A stretch of 64,000 nucleotides of DNA from CALAGB01 sp963713965 (lineage in GTDB: Bacteria; Chloroflexota; Chloroflexia; Thermomicrobiales; Thermomicrobiaceae): the NCBI GenBank assembly GCA_963713965.1, contig OY970217.1:2728001-2792000 (forward strand), given 5' to 3'. Below the pieces are notes generated by a model that did not search any database, was not told the DNA's origin, and was given only the letters and a program-made list of their open reading frames with translations. The translations under genes were made by a program, and so were the position numbers. Position 1 is the first letter of the stretch; every line of letters begins with the position of its first letter. This document shows, piece after piece, positions 43,017-52,292 of this stretch.

Positions 43017-44842
43017 TCCCGCTCAATGAATTGACGTCGCTTGGCTGCGGTTGAAGCTGCCTTCTCACGAGGGGTTCGTCGTCGCACGATCGACGATTCT
43101 AGCGCCTTGCGCCGCGCCAGCATGAGCAGCCGTTGGCGGGTCCGCTCCACACTCGTAATGGAACGGAACGGGAGCAGCCAACTGTAGATCGATTGCAGCG
43201 CGTAGACCGTCAGCGGTGGACGACAGCGAACGTCGCGAACGGTGCCTTCGGTACTGCGGCACCGGATGGCCTGAACAAGATCCCCAACGGTCTCGCCAGG
43301 ATAAAGCGTCACGTGCTTCCCGAGTTGATCGGGGAGCAGATGAGCGTCGGTGCCGCCGACTTTGGCCAGTCCATAGCGGTCAGCTGCTCGTTCGATGGCT
43401 TTGGTTCGCCAAAAGGCGAGCGGGAAGCTCGTCTCAATGGCGTCTGGTAGCAGGCCGGCTCGAGCCAATCGCCGCAACTGGATGCGCCAAAGTCCGGGCA
43501 GCGGGTGAACGAGCACGACCAGGCTGCCGTCGATGGAGCGTGCCCAACGCATGACGTCGAAGAGGGGCGTGCCCGCCTTCGGCAGTGACGACGGGACTCG
43601 GTGGGGGAAGAGGATGCCGATATGCACGATACGGCCGCGCGCGGTAATCTCCACGCCCGGCAAGACGTTGGTTTCGGATCCACGATTCGATTCATGCCAG
43701 CGACGTACCGTCGAGATGTGATCGTGGTCGGTTATGGCGACCACGGAGAGCGAAATCTCGTCCGCGCGCGTCGACCAATCTTCAACAGTGCACAGGCCGT
43801 CGCTTCCGATCGTATGGGTGTGCAGGTCGGCGTAGCTGTATCCCTTCGGCGCGGGATCTGGAACGGATTCGGGCCAGATCGGTGTGAGCATGCTCCACTG
43901 ATCCAGATGCTGCGAGATGAGTCCTTCGAGCGACGAACTGACCTCAGTCAAGGTTCGCTCGATTTTGGAGGCTGGCTCGATCGGCTTGGCGATCTGCAGC
44001 GTTACCTTGCGGCCGCGACCATAGGTCGCCATGCTCGGGATGATGACACTGCCGGTTGCCTTGGCGAGCCGTACTGGTCCGGCTGGAAGCAGGATTGTCG
44101 AGTCGAAGAAGGGGACGACCATTGACGGCGTGGGCGTCGGCTCATCGACGAATAGGACCACGATCCCGCGATTGTCGAGGACAGTGCGCAGGCGCCGTCC
44201 GAGCACGCGTGGCGGTGAGTCAGCCTCGATGACAGTGACACCCGCGCCCAAAAAACAGCGGGAGAACCATTGCAACAGCGCGCGGGAGCGCATGGGTTCA
44301 AAGAGCCGAACGACGACCGCGAACTCGCCCGTGAACGACCTGGCGCGCAGCCAGCGGCTGGCCGTCATACCAAGCGTCGGGTACGGACCTGCGTGCGGCG
44401 CGACGATGATGATGCCGCGCTGCCCCAGGTGTGGTTCCAGATTCTCGATCCCCTCGACCTCCAGGGAATCCGCGAGCTCATCTTTGCTGACGCTCGATTG
44501 CAGGATGCCGATGACGGTCTTGACGTGGCTGGCAATCTGCTGCATGCCGATGAACCAGGCGACAAACCAGTTCGGCTGATGCTCATGACGCACGTGCCGC
44601 ACATTGGCGAGCACAACGCGCCGCCATCCAGCGAACATGGCGACGAGCCCGACGCACGATGCGAAGAGATGCCAGATTGGCCAGGGAATCCAGGTCGCGA
44701 TCCGGGAAGAGACGATCAGGACCCAGGTAACGAACGTGTCGACGAACGTGGAACGGGATTCCTCGGCGGCCGGATCGGATGTTGGTTGAGTGGTCGGGAG
44801 CGCCTCCGAAACGTTCTCAACCGGTAGCTGATGAAGATCCAA
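43001..44842 (-). CDS. LpxL/HtrB-like acyltransferase fused to a PHP metal-dependent phosphoesterase domain
   Basis: A 613-residue two-domain protein. Residues about 33-325 resemble the LpxL/HtrB/PatA lysophospholipid-acyltransferase family: an N-terminal membrane helix pair, EGIENLEPHLGQRGIIIVAPHAG, and later FVDEPTPTPSMVVPFFDS. The catalytic H-x4-D/E box reads HAGPYP (His150), so the acidic residue is replaced by proline. Residues about 335-520 form a PHP domain with HTH (341-343), SDG, ITDHDH, GVEI, VHPLPG and GGTDAH, keeping the usual metal ligands of PHP phosphoesterases. A basic tail (RKALESSIVRRRTPREK) follows. This fusion is unfamiliar to me. It ends within the DedA gene on the other strand. 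A membrane-lipid or glycolipid phosphate role is inferred. Confidence 0.8.
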   Translation of the reverse strand: MDLHQLPVENVSEALPTTQPTSDPAAEESRSTFVDTFVTWVLIVSSRIATWIPWPIWHLFASCVGLVAMFAGWRRVVLANVRHVRHEHQPNWFVAWFIGMQQIASHVKTVIGILQSSVSKDELADSLEVEGIENLEPHLGQRGIIIVAPHAGPYPTLGMTASRWLRARSFTGEFAVVVRLFEPMRSRALLQWFSRCFLGAGVTVIEADSPPRVLGRRLRTVLDNRGIVVLFVDEPTPTPSMVVPFFDSTILLPAGPVRLAKATGSVIIPSMATYGRGRKVTLQIAKPIEPASKIERTLTEVSSSLEGLISQHLDQWSMLTPIWPESVPDPAPKGYSYADLHTHTIGSDGLCTVEDWSTRADEISLSVVAITDHDHISTVRRWHESNRGSETNVLPGVEITARGRIVHIGILFPHRVPSSLPKAGTPLFDVMRWARSIDGSLVVLVHPLPGLWRIQLRRLARAGLLPDAIETSFPLAFWRTKAIERAADRYGLAKVGGTDAHLLPDQLGKHVTLYPGETVGDLVQAIRCRSTEGTVRDVRCRPPLTVYALQSIYSWLLPFRSITSVERTRQRLLMLARRKALESSIVRRRTPREKAASTAAKRRQFIERDQRTG

Positions 44843-45047
44843 GGGAACTCCCTATGCGGCAACGAAACAACGAACAAGGCATACCTTCCCTGGCACGCAA
44901 TGTCCATACGCCATTTCGGTTATTGTTACCCGATCTGAATCTTGAAATTCGAGGGAATCATTAATTTCACGACGGCATTGCCGGTTCGCGCCGTGTACGT
45001 TGCCCATGCTTTCTCGCCATGTCGGAACGCCGCCTCAGTGAAGGTTT

Positions 45048-45260
45048 CTACAGGTGCTCCCACTCGTCCAGCCATTTGAGCAGGTCTTCTCGCTTGATGC
45101 TTACTATGTGGTGCTCGATGATCTCTGCCTTGAGGGCGCCGTCCCAGCACGAGCGGCGCACGACATACGGATCGATCTCGAGCAGCTCGGACACTTCGTC
45201 AGGGGTGTATTGTTGCTTGACCATTAACTGAGCAATAGTCTCGCGTCTTGGATGCGGCAC
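45048..45260 (-). CDS. small helix-turn-helix DNA-binding protein (70 aa)
   Basis: A 70-residue protein with an excisionase/MerR-type winged-helix pattern: QQYTPDEVSELLEIDPYVVRR (helix-turn-helix) then a short wing (AEIIEHHIVSIKREDLLKWLDE). It is acidic at the C-terminus. GTG start at 45260 has AAGGAG at good spacing. No phage or integrase gene is near, so it is more likely a chromosomal small regulator than an excisionase. It lies 257 bases after the YhaN-like gene; its target is unknown. Confidence 0.72.
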   Translation of the reverse strand: MPHPRRETIAQLMVKQQYTPDEVSELLEIDPYVVRRSCWDGALKAEIIEHHIVSIKREDLLKWLDEWEHL

Positions 45261-45517
45261 TTCGGTCTCCTTTCGCCCTGTCTCGATCGAACCAAGTCTT
45301 CGCGGCGCGTTCCCTATGACGCGCGACCGTGAGGATCAACGAATAGGGGCGCGATGGATAAAATTGAAATGGTTCATTGGCGGTCAATCGATGTTGATGC
45401 CCCTGATTGGATTCCGACGAATCCTCGGTAAATACGCCTCAAATGGCGTCAAAATAGCGATATACACAAGCAATTCTACCACTTCGGTCCGCGATGAACG
45501 TGTGGAAGCGGGCGCGA

Positions 45518-47749
45518 TCAGCCACCTGCTGGTGACATCGAATGCGTGGACAGGCGGGGGTTCTGGCCGGGGTGAGTCGTGGGGCGATCCAGGCGCAGTG
45601 CCGCTTCAAACCAATGGGCATACGCCTCGTCTTTGGAGAGAATGACCACCTGGCGTTCCTTCGAAATCTCCTCCAACACCGCCACGGTCGCGCGCAGACG
45701 TTCTTCATCGAAATGAACGCACGGGTCGTCCAGAATGAGCGGCAGTTGACGGCCGCCTGAGAGCGTGTCGACCAGCCCAACTCGCAGCGCCAGGTAGACC
45801 TGATCCCGTGTGCCACGACTGAGCTCCTCGATGGTCAAGTCGCCTGGCCCGGCGCCGCGGAGCGTGGGCGTCATCTGCTCCTGATCGATCTCCAGCTCCT
45901 GGTAACGACCGTTGGTGATGCGCTTGACAATGTCGCCTGCTTGCGTCGCGACCGGGTCGAGCGCGTGTTCCTGGAACTCCTCGACACTGGAGCGCATGGT
46001 AGCGATCGCCAGCTCCAGCGCCTTCGCGAGCCGCTGTTTGTGCTCGAGCTCGGATCGTTTCTCGCGGATCAGGACGTTGAGGCCTGCCGCGTCGTCGGGA
46101 GTCGCCGCCTGCAGCACGCGGCGGCGCACCTCGACATCGTTCAAGTCCTTCTGCAAGCGTTCTTCGTCGGAAGTGAGGCGTTCGAGTGTGGACCGTAGCT
46201 CGGCGGCTCGTTCTGGTTCGATCGAACGCAGCTCCGGACGACCCTCGTCGAGTTGATCGATCTTTAGCTGGGTTATCGCCACGTTCGAGAGCGCCTCATT
46301 CTGTTCTGTCGTGGTCGCCTCGAGATCCAGCTCGCTCCGTCCATGTTCGGCCAGTCGAACTGTGGCCTCACGGTGGCGATCGAGTCGGGACACGAGTGCA
46401 TCCAGACTCGATTCACCTGAGTGCGCCAGCCATGCCTGGCAACGAGCGTCGATTTCGTCCAAGCGACTGAGTGCGATATCAAGCTTTCGTTGCGTGTCGA
46501 AGCGACGCCTGCTCAGCAATTCGATGCGTACCTGCTCGGCATTGGATGTTGGAGGTGCGGACGGAGTTGCGGGCGCAAAGGCGACCGCGAGTAGTATGAC
46601 GGCCAGAAGCAGACCGGCGAATGCGATCGGGCTAAAGGCGAGGCCGAGGCTCACGGATCCGACGGCAAGCAGCAGACCGGCGGCGATGAGCGGGGCGCGG
46701 GGTCGCGCCGGCGTCTGTCGAGCGCCTACGACTGGACCGGCGCTTTGACTCGCATCAATCTCACGGCGGATCTCGTCGATCTCTTCTTCGAGCTTGCGGC
46801 ATTCGGCGGCGGAATGCTCCAGCGTGGCTCGATCGTCACGCAACGCCTGAGGATCTGGATCACCCAGCACGCGAAGGCGGTCGACCTCATCCTGGAGCTG
46901 ACGTCGATAGTCGGCCGCGCGCCGGGCCTGGTCCGCGTCCTGGCTAGCGCGGCTCAACACTTGGTTCACACGTTCGAGCTCGTCAACCAGCCGCTGGCGC
47001 TGTCCCAGACTGGTCAGCAGTCCGCTCAGGCGTTTGCGACGTTCACGGAGTTTATCCAGATCGGCGCGACCGGATCGACCGAGATCGTCGATTTCGACCG
47101 CATCAGCTTCGGCTTTTGAAGCAGCGACCGACCGTTCTTCGAGTCGTGTAATCTCGGCATCAAGCTGCTCGATTTCCCGATCGTTGCGCTGTCGCGGGCG
47201 ACGCCTGAGCCGGTCGAGTTGCGAATCCAGGTCCTTGATGGCGCTCTCGTAGCTGGCCTCGCGCGAGCCACTGATGATGCGCTTGATCTCGCCGGAGCGC
47301 TTCGCCAGACGGTCGTCCGCCAATTGATCCTGCTGCACGAAGATCACGTCCCGAAAGACATCAACGTCGGTAAAGCCCACCCAATCGCCGATCATCTGCT
47401 GATAGCGCTCGTCCTCAGCGGTGTGGCGGTCACAGCGCCCGCGTCCCGTGTAGACTGTCTCGCCGTCCCGCAGCACCTCGACTCGGTCTTCGGCGAACGC
47501 GCGTCGGATCACGATCTGATGGCCGCCAACATCTATGTGCAGATGACCGGTCAAGGTTGGATCACCATGCCAGGGGACGTGTCGTTCCCAATCTGATAGT
47601 CCGAAGATGGTGCCGATCAGACCGTTCAGGAGTTGGCTCTTGCCGGATTCGTTCGGGCCAACGATCAGGGTCGGCGCGTCCTCCTGAAATCGGACGTACG
47701 TATCGGTGTGTTGAGCGAACCCCTTGAGTTCGAACTCGATCAACCTCAT
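45518..47749 (-). CDS. SbcC/YhaN-like SMC-type ATPase with central transmembrane hairpin
   Basis: A 743-residue ATPase with split ABC heads. The N-terminal head has Walker A GPNESGKS (about 31-38) and the Q-loop FVQQDQL; the C-terminal head has signature ELSRGTRDQVYLALR and Walker B LPLILDDPCVHFDEER. Between them lie two long coiled-coil arms (about 175-340 and 410-600). At the tip, where SbcC/Rad50 has a zinc hook, residues about 353-397 form two hydrophobic helices (LIAAGLLLAVGSVSLGLAF; FAGLLLAVILLAVAFA), the YhaN-type arrangement, which would tether the complex to the membrane. It overlaps the nuclease gene by 4 bases (ATGA), so the two are made together. Role: DNA end processing or membrane-linked DNA repair. 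Confidence 0.85.
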   Translation of the reverse strand: MRLIEFELKGFAQHTDTYVRFQEDAPTLIVGPNESGKSQLLNGLIGTIFGLSDWERHVPWHGDPTLTGHLHIDVGGHQIVIRRAFAEDRVEVLRDGETVYTGRGRCDRHTAEDERYQQMIGDWVGFTDVDVFRDVIFVQQDQLADDRLAKRSGEIKRIISGSREASYESAIKDLDSQLDRLRRRPRQRNDREIEQLDAEITRLEERSVAASKAEADAVEIDDLGRSGRADLDKLRERRKRLSGLLTSLGQRQRLVDELERVNQVLSRASQDADQARRAADYRRQLQDEVDRLRVLGDPDPQALRDDRATLEHSAAECRKLEEEIDEIRREIDASQSAGPVVGARQTPARPRAPLIAAGLLLAVGSVSLGLAFSPIAFAGLLLAVILLAVAFAPATPSAPPTSNAEQVRIELLSRRRFDTQRKLDIALSRLDEIDARCQAWLAHSGESSLDALVSRLDRHREATVRLAEHGRSELDLEATTTEQNEALSNVAITQLKIDQLDEGRPELRSIEPERAAELRSTLERLTSDEERLQKDLNDVEVRRRVLQAATPDDAAGLNVLIREKRSELEHKQRLAKALELAIATMRSSVEEFQEHALDPVATQAGDIVKRITNGRYQELEIDQEQMTPTLRGAGPGDLTIEELSRGTRDQVYLALRVGLVDTLSGGRQLPLILDDPCVHFDEERLRATVAVLEEISKERQVVILSKDEAYAHWFEAALRLDRPTTHPGQNPRLSTHSMSPAGG

Positions 47750-48876
47750 CGGACGCTCCGCTTCGCCAGCACGAGGAGCCCCTGCTTGAGTGCCAATTCG
47801 ATGGTGGCGCGTTCCTCATCGTCTGAGGCGAGGCGGCTGCGCGCGCGTAAGGCGCGCACGAACCGCCCACGGATCGTTTGTTCGTGTTCGATGCTGCGAG
47901 CGAAGGCGGAATCGACGACCGCGGTCCGATCGCGCACGGCCAGATAGCAGAAGCTCGATGCGGCTTCTCGCTGGATGGCATCGGCGTCCAGGGGCTCGTC
48001 CGGCGATCCGGTCAGAATGGCCTCGAGGATGCAGGACTCGTCCGCCATCTCGCTGAGGCGTGCCACCACCTGATTTGCCGGCAGCAAGTTGCAATCTATC
48101 TGCTCTCGGCGCGCCTGGCGGATCCCAACGGGAATTCGCTCGACCCGGCACGCGCCGTCATCAAATGTGATCAAGTTGAGCGTGCGTGGACCGGTCTCGT
48201 CCAACGCCAGCGGCTCGGGAGATCCAGGTTGCGACGCAAAGATTCCAGCTGGTCCACCAAAGTCGCGAGATCGATGGATGTGCCCCAGCGCCACGAAATC
48301 GAGTCGGGTCGCGGCGAGCTGTGCGCTCCTAAGCGGCAAATACCGTTCGGCGACTGGGAACGCGGCGGGAGGGTCGACGGTCGCGTGGAGCATCCCGATG
48401 TGAAGGCCATCCTGGGTGCGGCGAGCCATGCTCCGAAGCGGATCGTGTCCTCGGGTATGGTCGTACGCAATTCCGTACAGGTAGACAGTCTTACCGTCCA
48501 GCTGAACCGAAATGGGAGCGGCGCAGTCTGATTCGGTGAAGACGGTCGTATTTGCGGGAAAGCGATGGTCGCGATAAACGGAATGCTCGTACCAGTAGCT
48601 GTCATGGTTCCCGGGGATGATCGCGACCTGAATTCGTTGATTCATCAGGCTTGTCAGCCAACCGCGGACCGTCGCGACGAGCATGGCATCTGGATTGTGG
48701 ACGTCGAAGAGGTCGCCCGCGATAAGGACGAGCGACGTGGAGCGTTCTATCGCGACTCTTCCGATTTGATCCAGCGTTCGCAGCAGATCTTGACGCCGCG
48801 TGACGGCAATCTGATCGCCCCAGGACGTGAATGAGCGCCCCATGTGAAGATCGGCAGTATGCAGGATTCGGATCAT
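47746..48876 (-). CDS. SbcD/YhaO-like metallophosphoesterase (nuclease subunit)
   Basis: A calcineurin-like DNA repair exonuclease subunit, 376 residues. All five phosphoesterase motifs are visible: TADLHMG (D-x-H), AGDLFDVHN, PGNHDSYWY, LHATVD and ALGHIHRS, giving the two-Mn active site of Mre11/SbcD. The capping part (about 230-376) is divergent and fits the YhaO branch. The stop overlaps the YhaN-like ATPase start by 4 bases, confirming the pair. It is the promoter-proximal gene, divergent from the J-domain gene. The complex would process DNA ends; with a membrane-tethered ATPase partner its site may be near the membrane. Confidence 0.87.
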   Translation of the reverse strand: MIRILHTADLHMGRSFTSWGDQIAVTRRQDLLRTLDQIGRVAIERSTSLVLIAGDLFDVHNPDAMLVATVRGWLTSLMNQRIQVAIIPGNHDSYWYEHSVYRDHRFPANTTVFTESDCAAPISVQLDGKTVYLYGIAYDHTRGHDPLRSMARRTQDGLHIGMLHATVDPPAAFPVAERYLPLRSAQLAATRLDFVALGHIHRSRDFGGPAGIFASQPGSPEPLALDETGPRTLNLITFDDGACRVERIPVGIRQARREQIDCNLLPANQVVARLSEMADESCILEAILTGSPDEPLDADAIQREAASSFCYLAVRDRTAVVDSAFARSIEHEQTIRGRFVRALRARSRLASDDEERATIELALKQGLLVLAKRSVR

Positions 48877-49034
48877 GTCCGCGGCTCCGCTCCTCGCGTA
48901 CGAACGCAGTGTTTCACGATAATAGTCTCACGAGAGAGCGCCGCTCGGCAACGTGACTTACGTGTGGATCACCGTACAATTGAGCGGCAGCTCGAGAGAG
49001 TGAGCTGTAGAAGTGCCAGGACGAAACTCATCAC

Positions 49035-49517
49035 ATGTCACAGGCTCGGAAATTCGATCCAAGCATCAACTACTATGAAGTCCTCGATGTCCCCTACACG
49101 GCGTCGAAGAGCGAAATCACGCGGTCCTACCGGAAGTTGATGCGAGCGTCTCATCCTGACCGCTTCAGCGATGAGACGCAGCGCAGCAAAGCCGAAGAGC
49201 GGGCCAAGCTGCTCAATGCGGCGTATTCCGTGCTCAGTCACGCCGACGTTCGGCGTGACTACGACTCGACCGTTCGGAACCGTCTCGTCAACGACGCCAT
49301 CTTCCAGCGATACACCGGCAATAGTCCTGGCAGTGTGAATCCCAACCCTCCCCAGCAACGGCCCCTGAGTCCTGAGATGGTACGAGCGCAACGGCGTGCC
49401 CAGCGCTCGGCCCTGACTCACTTCCTGCTCTTCATCGTCCTCTTCGTTGGCGCATTGATTCTGATCGTGGTGGTGGGAAGCCTGTTCTTTGAGTTGGGCA
49501 GCGTGCTGCTGAGCTGA
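49035..49517 (+). CDS. tail-anchored J-domain protein (160 aa)
   Basis: An N-terminal J-domain (residues about 12-78) has helix II, the essential HPD tripeptide (RASHPDRF) and the closing helix with VLSHADVRRDYD, so it should stimulate a DnaK-type ATPase. A proline/asparagine-rich linker (about 92-112) leads to a basic stretch (RAQRRAQRSALTHF) and one C-terminal transmembrane helix (LLFIVLFVGALILIVVVGSLF). It lacks the G/F, zinc-finger and substrate domains of DnaJ. The topology would place the J-domain on the cytoplasmic face. Starts 158 bases from, and diverges from, the SbcD-like gene. Confidence 0.85.
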   Translation: MSQARKFDPSINYYEVLDVPYTASKSEITRSYRKLMRASHPDRFSDETQRSKAEERAKLLNAAYSVLSHADVRRDYDSTVRNRLVNDAIFQRYTGNSPGSVNPNPPQQRPLSPEMVRAQRRAQRSALTHFLLFIVLFVGALILIVVVGSLFFELGSVLLS

Positions 49518-49704
49518 ACTCGGGCTTGTCGCGGGAACCAGAGCGTGTTGCTATGATGGACCATCGGCGTGATCGCGACGGTCAGATCAGTTTTGACATC
49601 GTCCAACCCTAACGCGACTCACGCTCGCGGTTGCTCATCTTGAATTGGCAAACAAGCGGACCAGTCTGCTGCCGTGGATGAGCGTCTTGGGAGAAGGAGA
49701 ATCC

Positions 49705-50940
49705 GTGTCGGAAGAGCAGCGTTCGATCCCCAGGGATGCCGAAGCGGTCGTGATCGGCGCCGGCCTGCTCGGATGCTCGATTGCGTATCAGTTAGCCAAG
49801 CGAGGCAAGCGTGTGGTGGTCGTCGAGAAGCGCGGCATCTGCTCTGGCGCTTCCGGACGTAATGGCGGGATGACCGGGGCCGGGTCCGCCATGCACACCG
49901 AGACGGGTCGTGCGGTCTACGCGCTGACGATGGAAAATCTGCGCATGATCCGCGAGGAGCTTCCGCGAGAGTTGGAGGACGACTTCTCGCTGCGACTCCC
50001 CGGTACGCTCGATATCGCCACCAATGAAGAGCAGTTCGAGCATCTTCAGATGAGCACCACAGCGCAGCAGGCGCTTGGCTCCGAAGTTGAGATGCTCGAT
50101 CTTCCCACGCTGAAATCGATGGTGCCGGTCATTTCCGATCGCGTCTTGGGCGCGAAGTTCGCGCGCAGTAGCGGCCACCTTTGGCCGTTCCAGCTCGTAC
50201 ATGCTTTGGCCAATGGCGCACGTCGATTTGGCGCCGAGTTCTGCGTCTGGACGCCCGCCACCCGGATTGACATGTCCAACGGTGAAGTGCACGGAGTGAC
50301 GACGGAGCGGGGCACGATCCAGACTGGAATCGTGGTTGTGGCTGCCAATTCCTGGACCCCGATGTTGCTGACTGATCTTCCCGAAGGTGCGCTGGTTCCG
50401 GCTCGCGGCCAGATTCTCGTCACGGAAGCGGTCGGCGAAGTCGTGCGCCACCCATTCGGCACGAATTTCGACAAAGAGTATGGGCGACAGACGGCCACCG
50501 GCCAGATCCTGTGCGGCGGCTACAGGAGACTTGATATTAACGAGGGCCTTGGATCATACGAGGAACGCGTTACGCCGCCGGTTCTCAAAGGGATCGGGTC
50601 CTGCATTGCCACGCTCTTCCCACCACTGGGCTCTCTCAAGGTCGTGCGCAACTGGGCTGGGATCATGGGATTCACCGCGGACGGCCTGCCGATGATTGGT
50701 TCCTACGGTGGGGTCAAGAATCTCTACGTTGCGGCGGGATTCAATGGTGGTGGCTTTTCGTGGGGAGCGGCGACGGGCAAGGCGCTGGCCCAGCTCATCC
50801 AGCACGGCCGCGCGGCGTTCGATCTGGAACCGTTCGACCCCAATCGTTTCGCGCGCGGTGGCGTTGAGTGGGACAATCCGTTTACCGCGGGCGAGAAGAA
50901 CAACCCACGAAAGCGGCAGGTCGGGACCGGCGTGGAGTAG
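49705..50940 (+). CDS. FAD-dependent oxidoreductase (DAO family)
   Basis: A 411-residue DAO-fold flavoprotein. VVIGAGLLGCSIAYQLA is the FAD Rossmann motif, GASGRNGGMTG the FAD-contacting loop typical of amine/amino-acid oxidoreductases, and GFTADGLPMIGSYGG with AAGFNGGGFSWGAATG the C-terminal FAD box. GTG 49705 is preferred because AAGGAG lies 6-7 bases upstream and the Rossmann strand follows at once; starts at 49645 and 49678 are also in frame. It resembles the FAD protein at 18472 but is not a close copy. A propeller protein follows 94 bases on, on the same strand. Substrate unknown. Confidence 0.83.
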   Translation: MSEEQRSIPRDAEAVVIGAGLLGCSIAYQLAKRGKRVVVVEKRGICSGASGRNGGMTGAGSAMHTETGRAVYALTMENLRMIREELPRELEDDFSLRLPGTLDIATNEEQFEHLQMSTTAQQALGSEVEMLDLPTLKSMVPVISDRVLGAKFARSSGHLWPFQLVHALANGARRFGAEFCVWTPATRIDMSNGEVHGVTTERGTIQTGIVVVAANSWTPMLLTDLPEGALVPARGQILVTEAVGEVVRHPFGTNFDKEYGRQTATGQILCGGYRRLDINEGLGSYEERVTPPVLKGIGSCIATLFPPLGSLKVVRNWAGIMGFTADGLPMIGSYGGVKNLYVAAGFNGGGFSWGAATGKALAQLIQHGRAAFDLEPFDPNRFARGGVEWDNPFTAGEKNNPRKRQVGTGVE

Positions 50941-51034
50941 GCGAGATTCCTGCAGCCGCCCGATCTGGCAGTCATTGACGCAATCGTTTCACCCAGATCG
51001 CAGATTCCACAAGGCACCTATAGGAGGTTTCCCC

Positions 51035-52042
51035 ATGATCACCCTCTTTGCGGCTACCGGAAACGACGTCGTGCGTCTGCACCGTGACAACAGCGGCAAT
51101 TGGACGGAGAAATCGGTCCTCACCGGCGTCGGTGTTCAATGTCTGGCCGTCGACCCACATGACGGCAAACGCATGTACGCCGGAACGTTTGACAACGGAC
51201 TCTTCTGCAGCGATGACGGCGGCCAACGCTGGCAGTCATCCGGTGAGGGAATTCCGCACAGCCGCATCCTGTCAGTGGCTGTGAGTCCTTCCGACAGGAC
51301 AAATGGCATGGGCGCGGTCTTTGCCGGGACTGAACCAAGTTCGATTTATCGAAGTCGCGACGGCGGCGAATCCTGGCAGGATCTCCCTACACTGCGCGAC
51401 ATTCCCAGCGCGCCGACCTGGTCATTTCCTCCGCGGCCGTGGACGTCTCACGTGCGTTGGATCGCTCCGCACTGGAGTGACGCGAACATACTTTTCGCGG
51501 GCATCGAGCTTGGTGGGGTGATGCGCAGCCTCGACGGTGGTGAGACCTGGGAGGACCGTAAGCCTGGCTCCTACCACGATTCGCACGCGATCGTCGCACA
51601 TCACAAAGCCACGAATCGCGTCTACGAGGCGGCCGGCGGCGGCGTCTCGAGCAGTCAGGACACCGGCGAAACGTGGTCAGAGGTCGATAGTGGCATGGAT
51701 CGACATTACGTTTGGGGCTTGGCGGTCGATCCGGCCGATCCGGACCTTTGGTACGTCTCCGCCACGCACAGCGCTCGTTTCGCACATGGCGATCGCGAGA
51801 GTGCCGACGCCTTTATCTACCGCAAGCAGGGCGACAGCCCGTGGCAGGCCGTGGGTGGCGGACTCGAATCGCCGCTACCGGTGATGCCGTATGCATTGTT
51901 GACCCCGCTCGATCGGCCAGGCGAACTCTTCGCGGGAATGCGTGCCGGCGCGCTGTGGCATTCGACCGATCGGGGCGAGGCCTGGTCGCAGGTCGATGTT
52001 GCGCTACCCGGCATCCTCGCGCTGGTCGCGCGCCCAGCATAG
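51035..52042 (+). CDS. Asp-box (BNR/sialidase-type) beta-propeller protein
   Basis: A 335-residue protein with five Asp-box repeats (S-x-D-x-G-x-x-W): CSDDGGQRW, RSRDGGESW, RSLDGGETW, SSQDTGETW and HSTDRGEAW, spaced as in sialidase/VPS10-type propellers. The blades are interrupted by LAVDPHDG and LAVDPADP strands. It has no signal peptide or anchor and none of the catalytic arginines or FRIP motif of sialidases, so it is a cytoplasmic propeller of unknown role rather than a glycosidase. ATG 51035 follows an excellent TAGGAGG ribosome site; the open frame upstream to 50696 only shadows the FAD gene. Confidence 0.82.
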   Translation: MITLFAATGNDVVRLHRDNSGNWTEKSVLTGVGVQCLAVDPHDGKRMYAGTFDNGLFCSDDGGQRWQSSGEGIPHSRILSVAVSPSDRTNGMGAVFAGTEPSSIYRSRDGGESWQDLPTLRDIPSAPTWSFPPRPWTSHVRWIAPHWSDANILFAGIELGGVMRSLDGGETWEDRKPGSYHDSHAIVAHHKATNRVYEAAGGGVSSSQDTGETWSEVDSGMDRHYVWGLAVDPADPDLWYVSATHSARFAHGDRESADAFIYRKQGDSPWQAVGGGLESPLPVMPYALLTPLDRPGELFAGMRAGALWHSTDRGEAWSQVDVALPGILALVARPA

Positions 52043-52292
52043 GCTCCATTTCAATCAAGTTCTCGTGGTTGCGGTACCAACGTACAAATTTTGTGCGGGG
52101 TATGAGGTGCCCTTTCAGGACCAATAACTCAGGAGGGATTGGCGATGGTCGGCTATCCTACGTTACGTAGCGCCATCTGGCGTTGGTTAGCGCTTGTGCG
52201 TCATGTTGCGCAACCAAACGCGCTCGCCAGAGGTCGTGAGACAGCGTGATCGGGGAAGCCGGATGGTATCCGCCTCGCAGGAGAATAGCTCT

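Noticed and set aside
45048..45260. Small HTH protein as a phage or integrative-element excisionase
   Set aside because: No integrase, attachment-site repeat or other phage gene lies nearby, so a mobile-element role is not supported.
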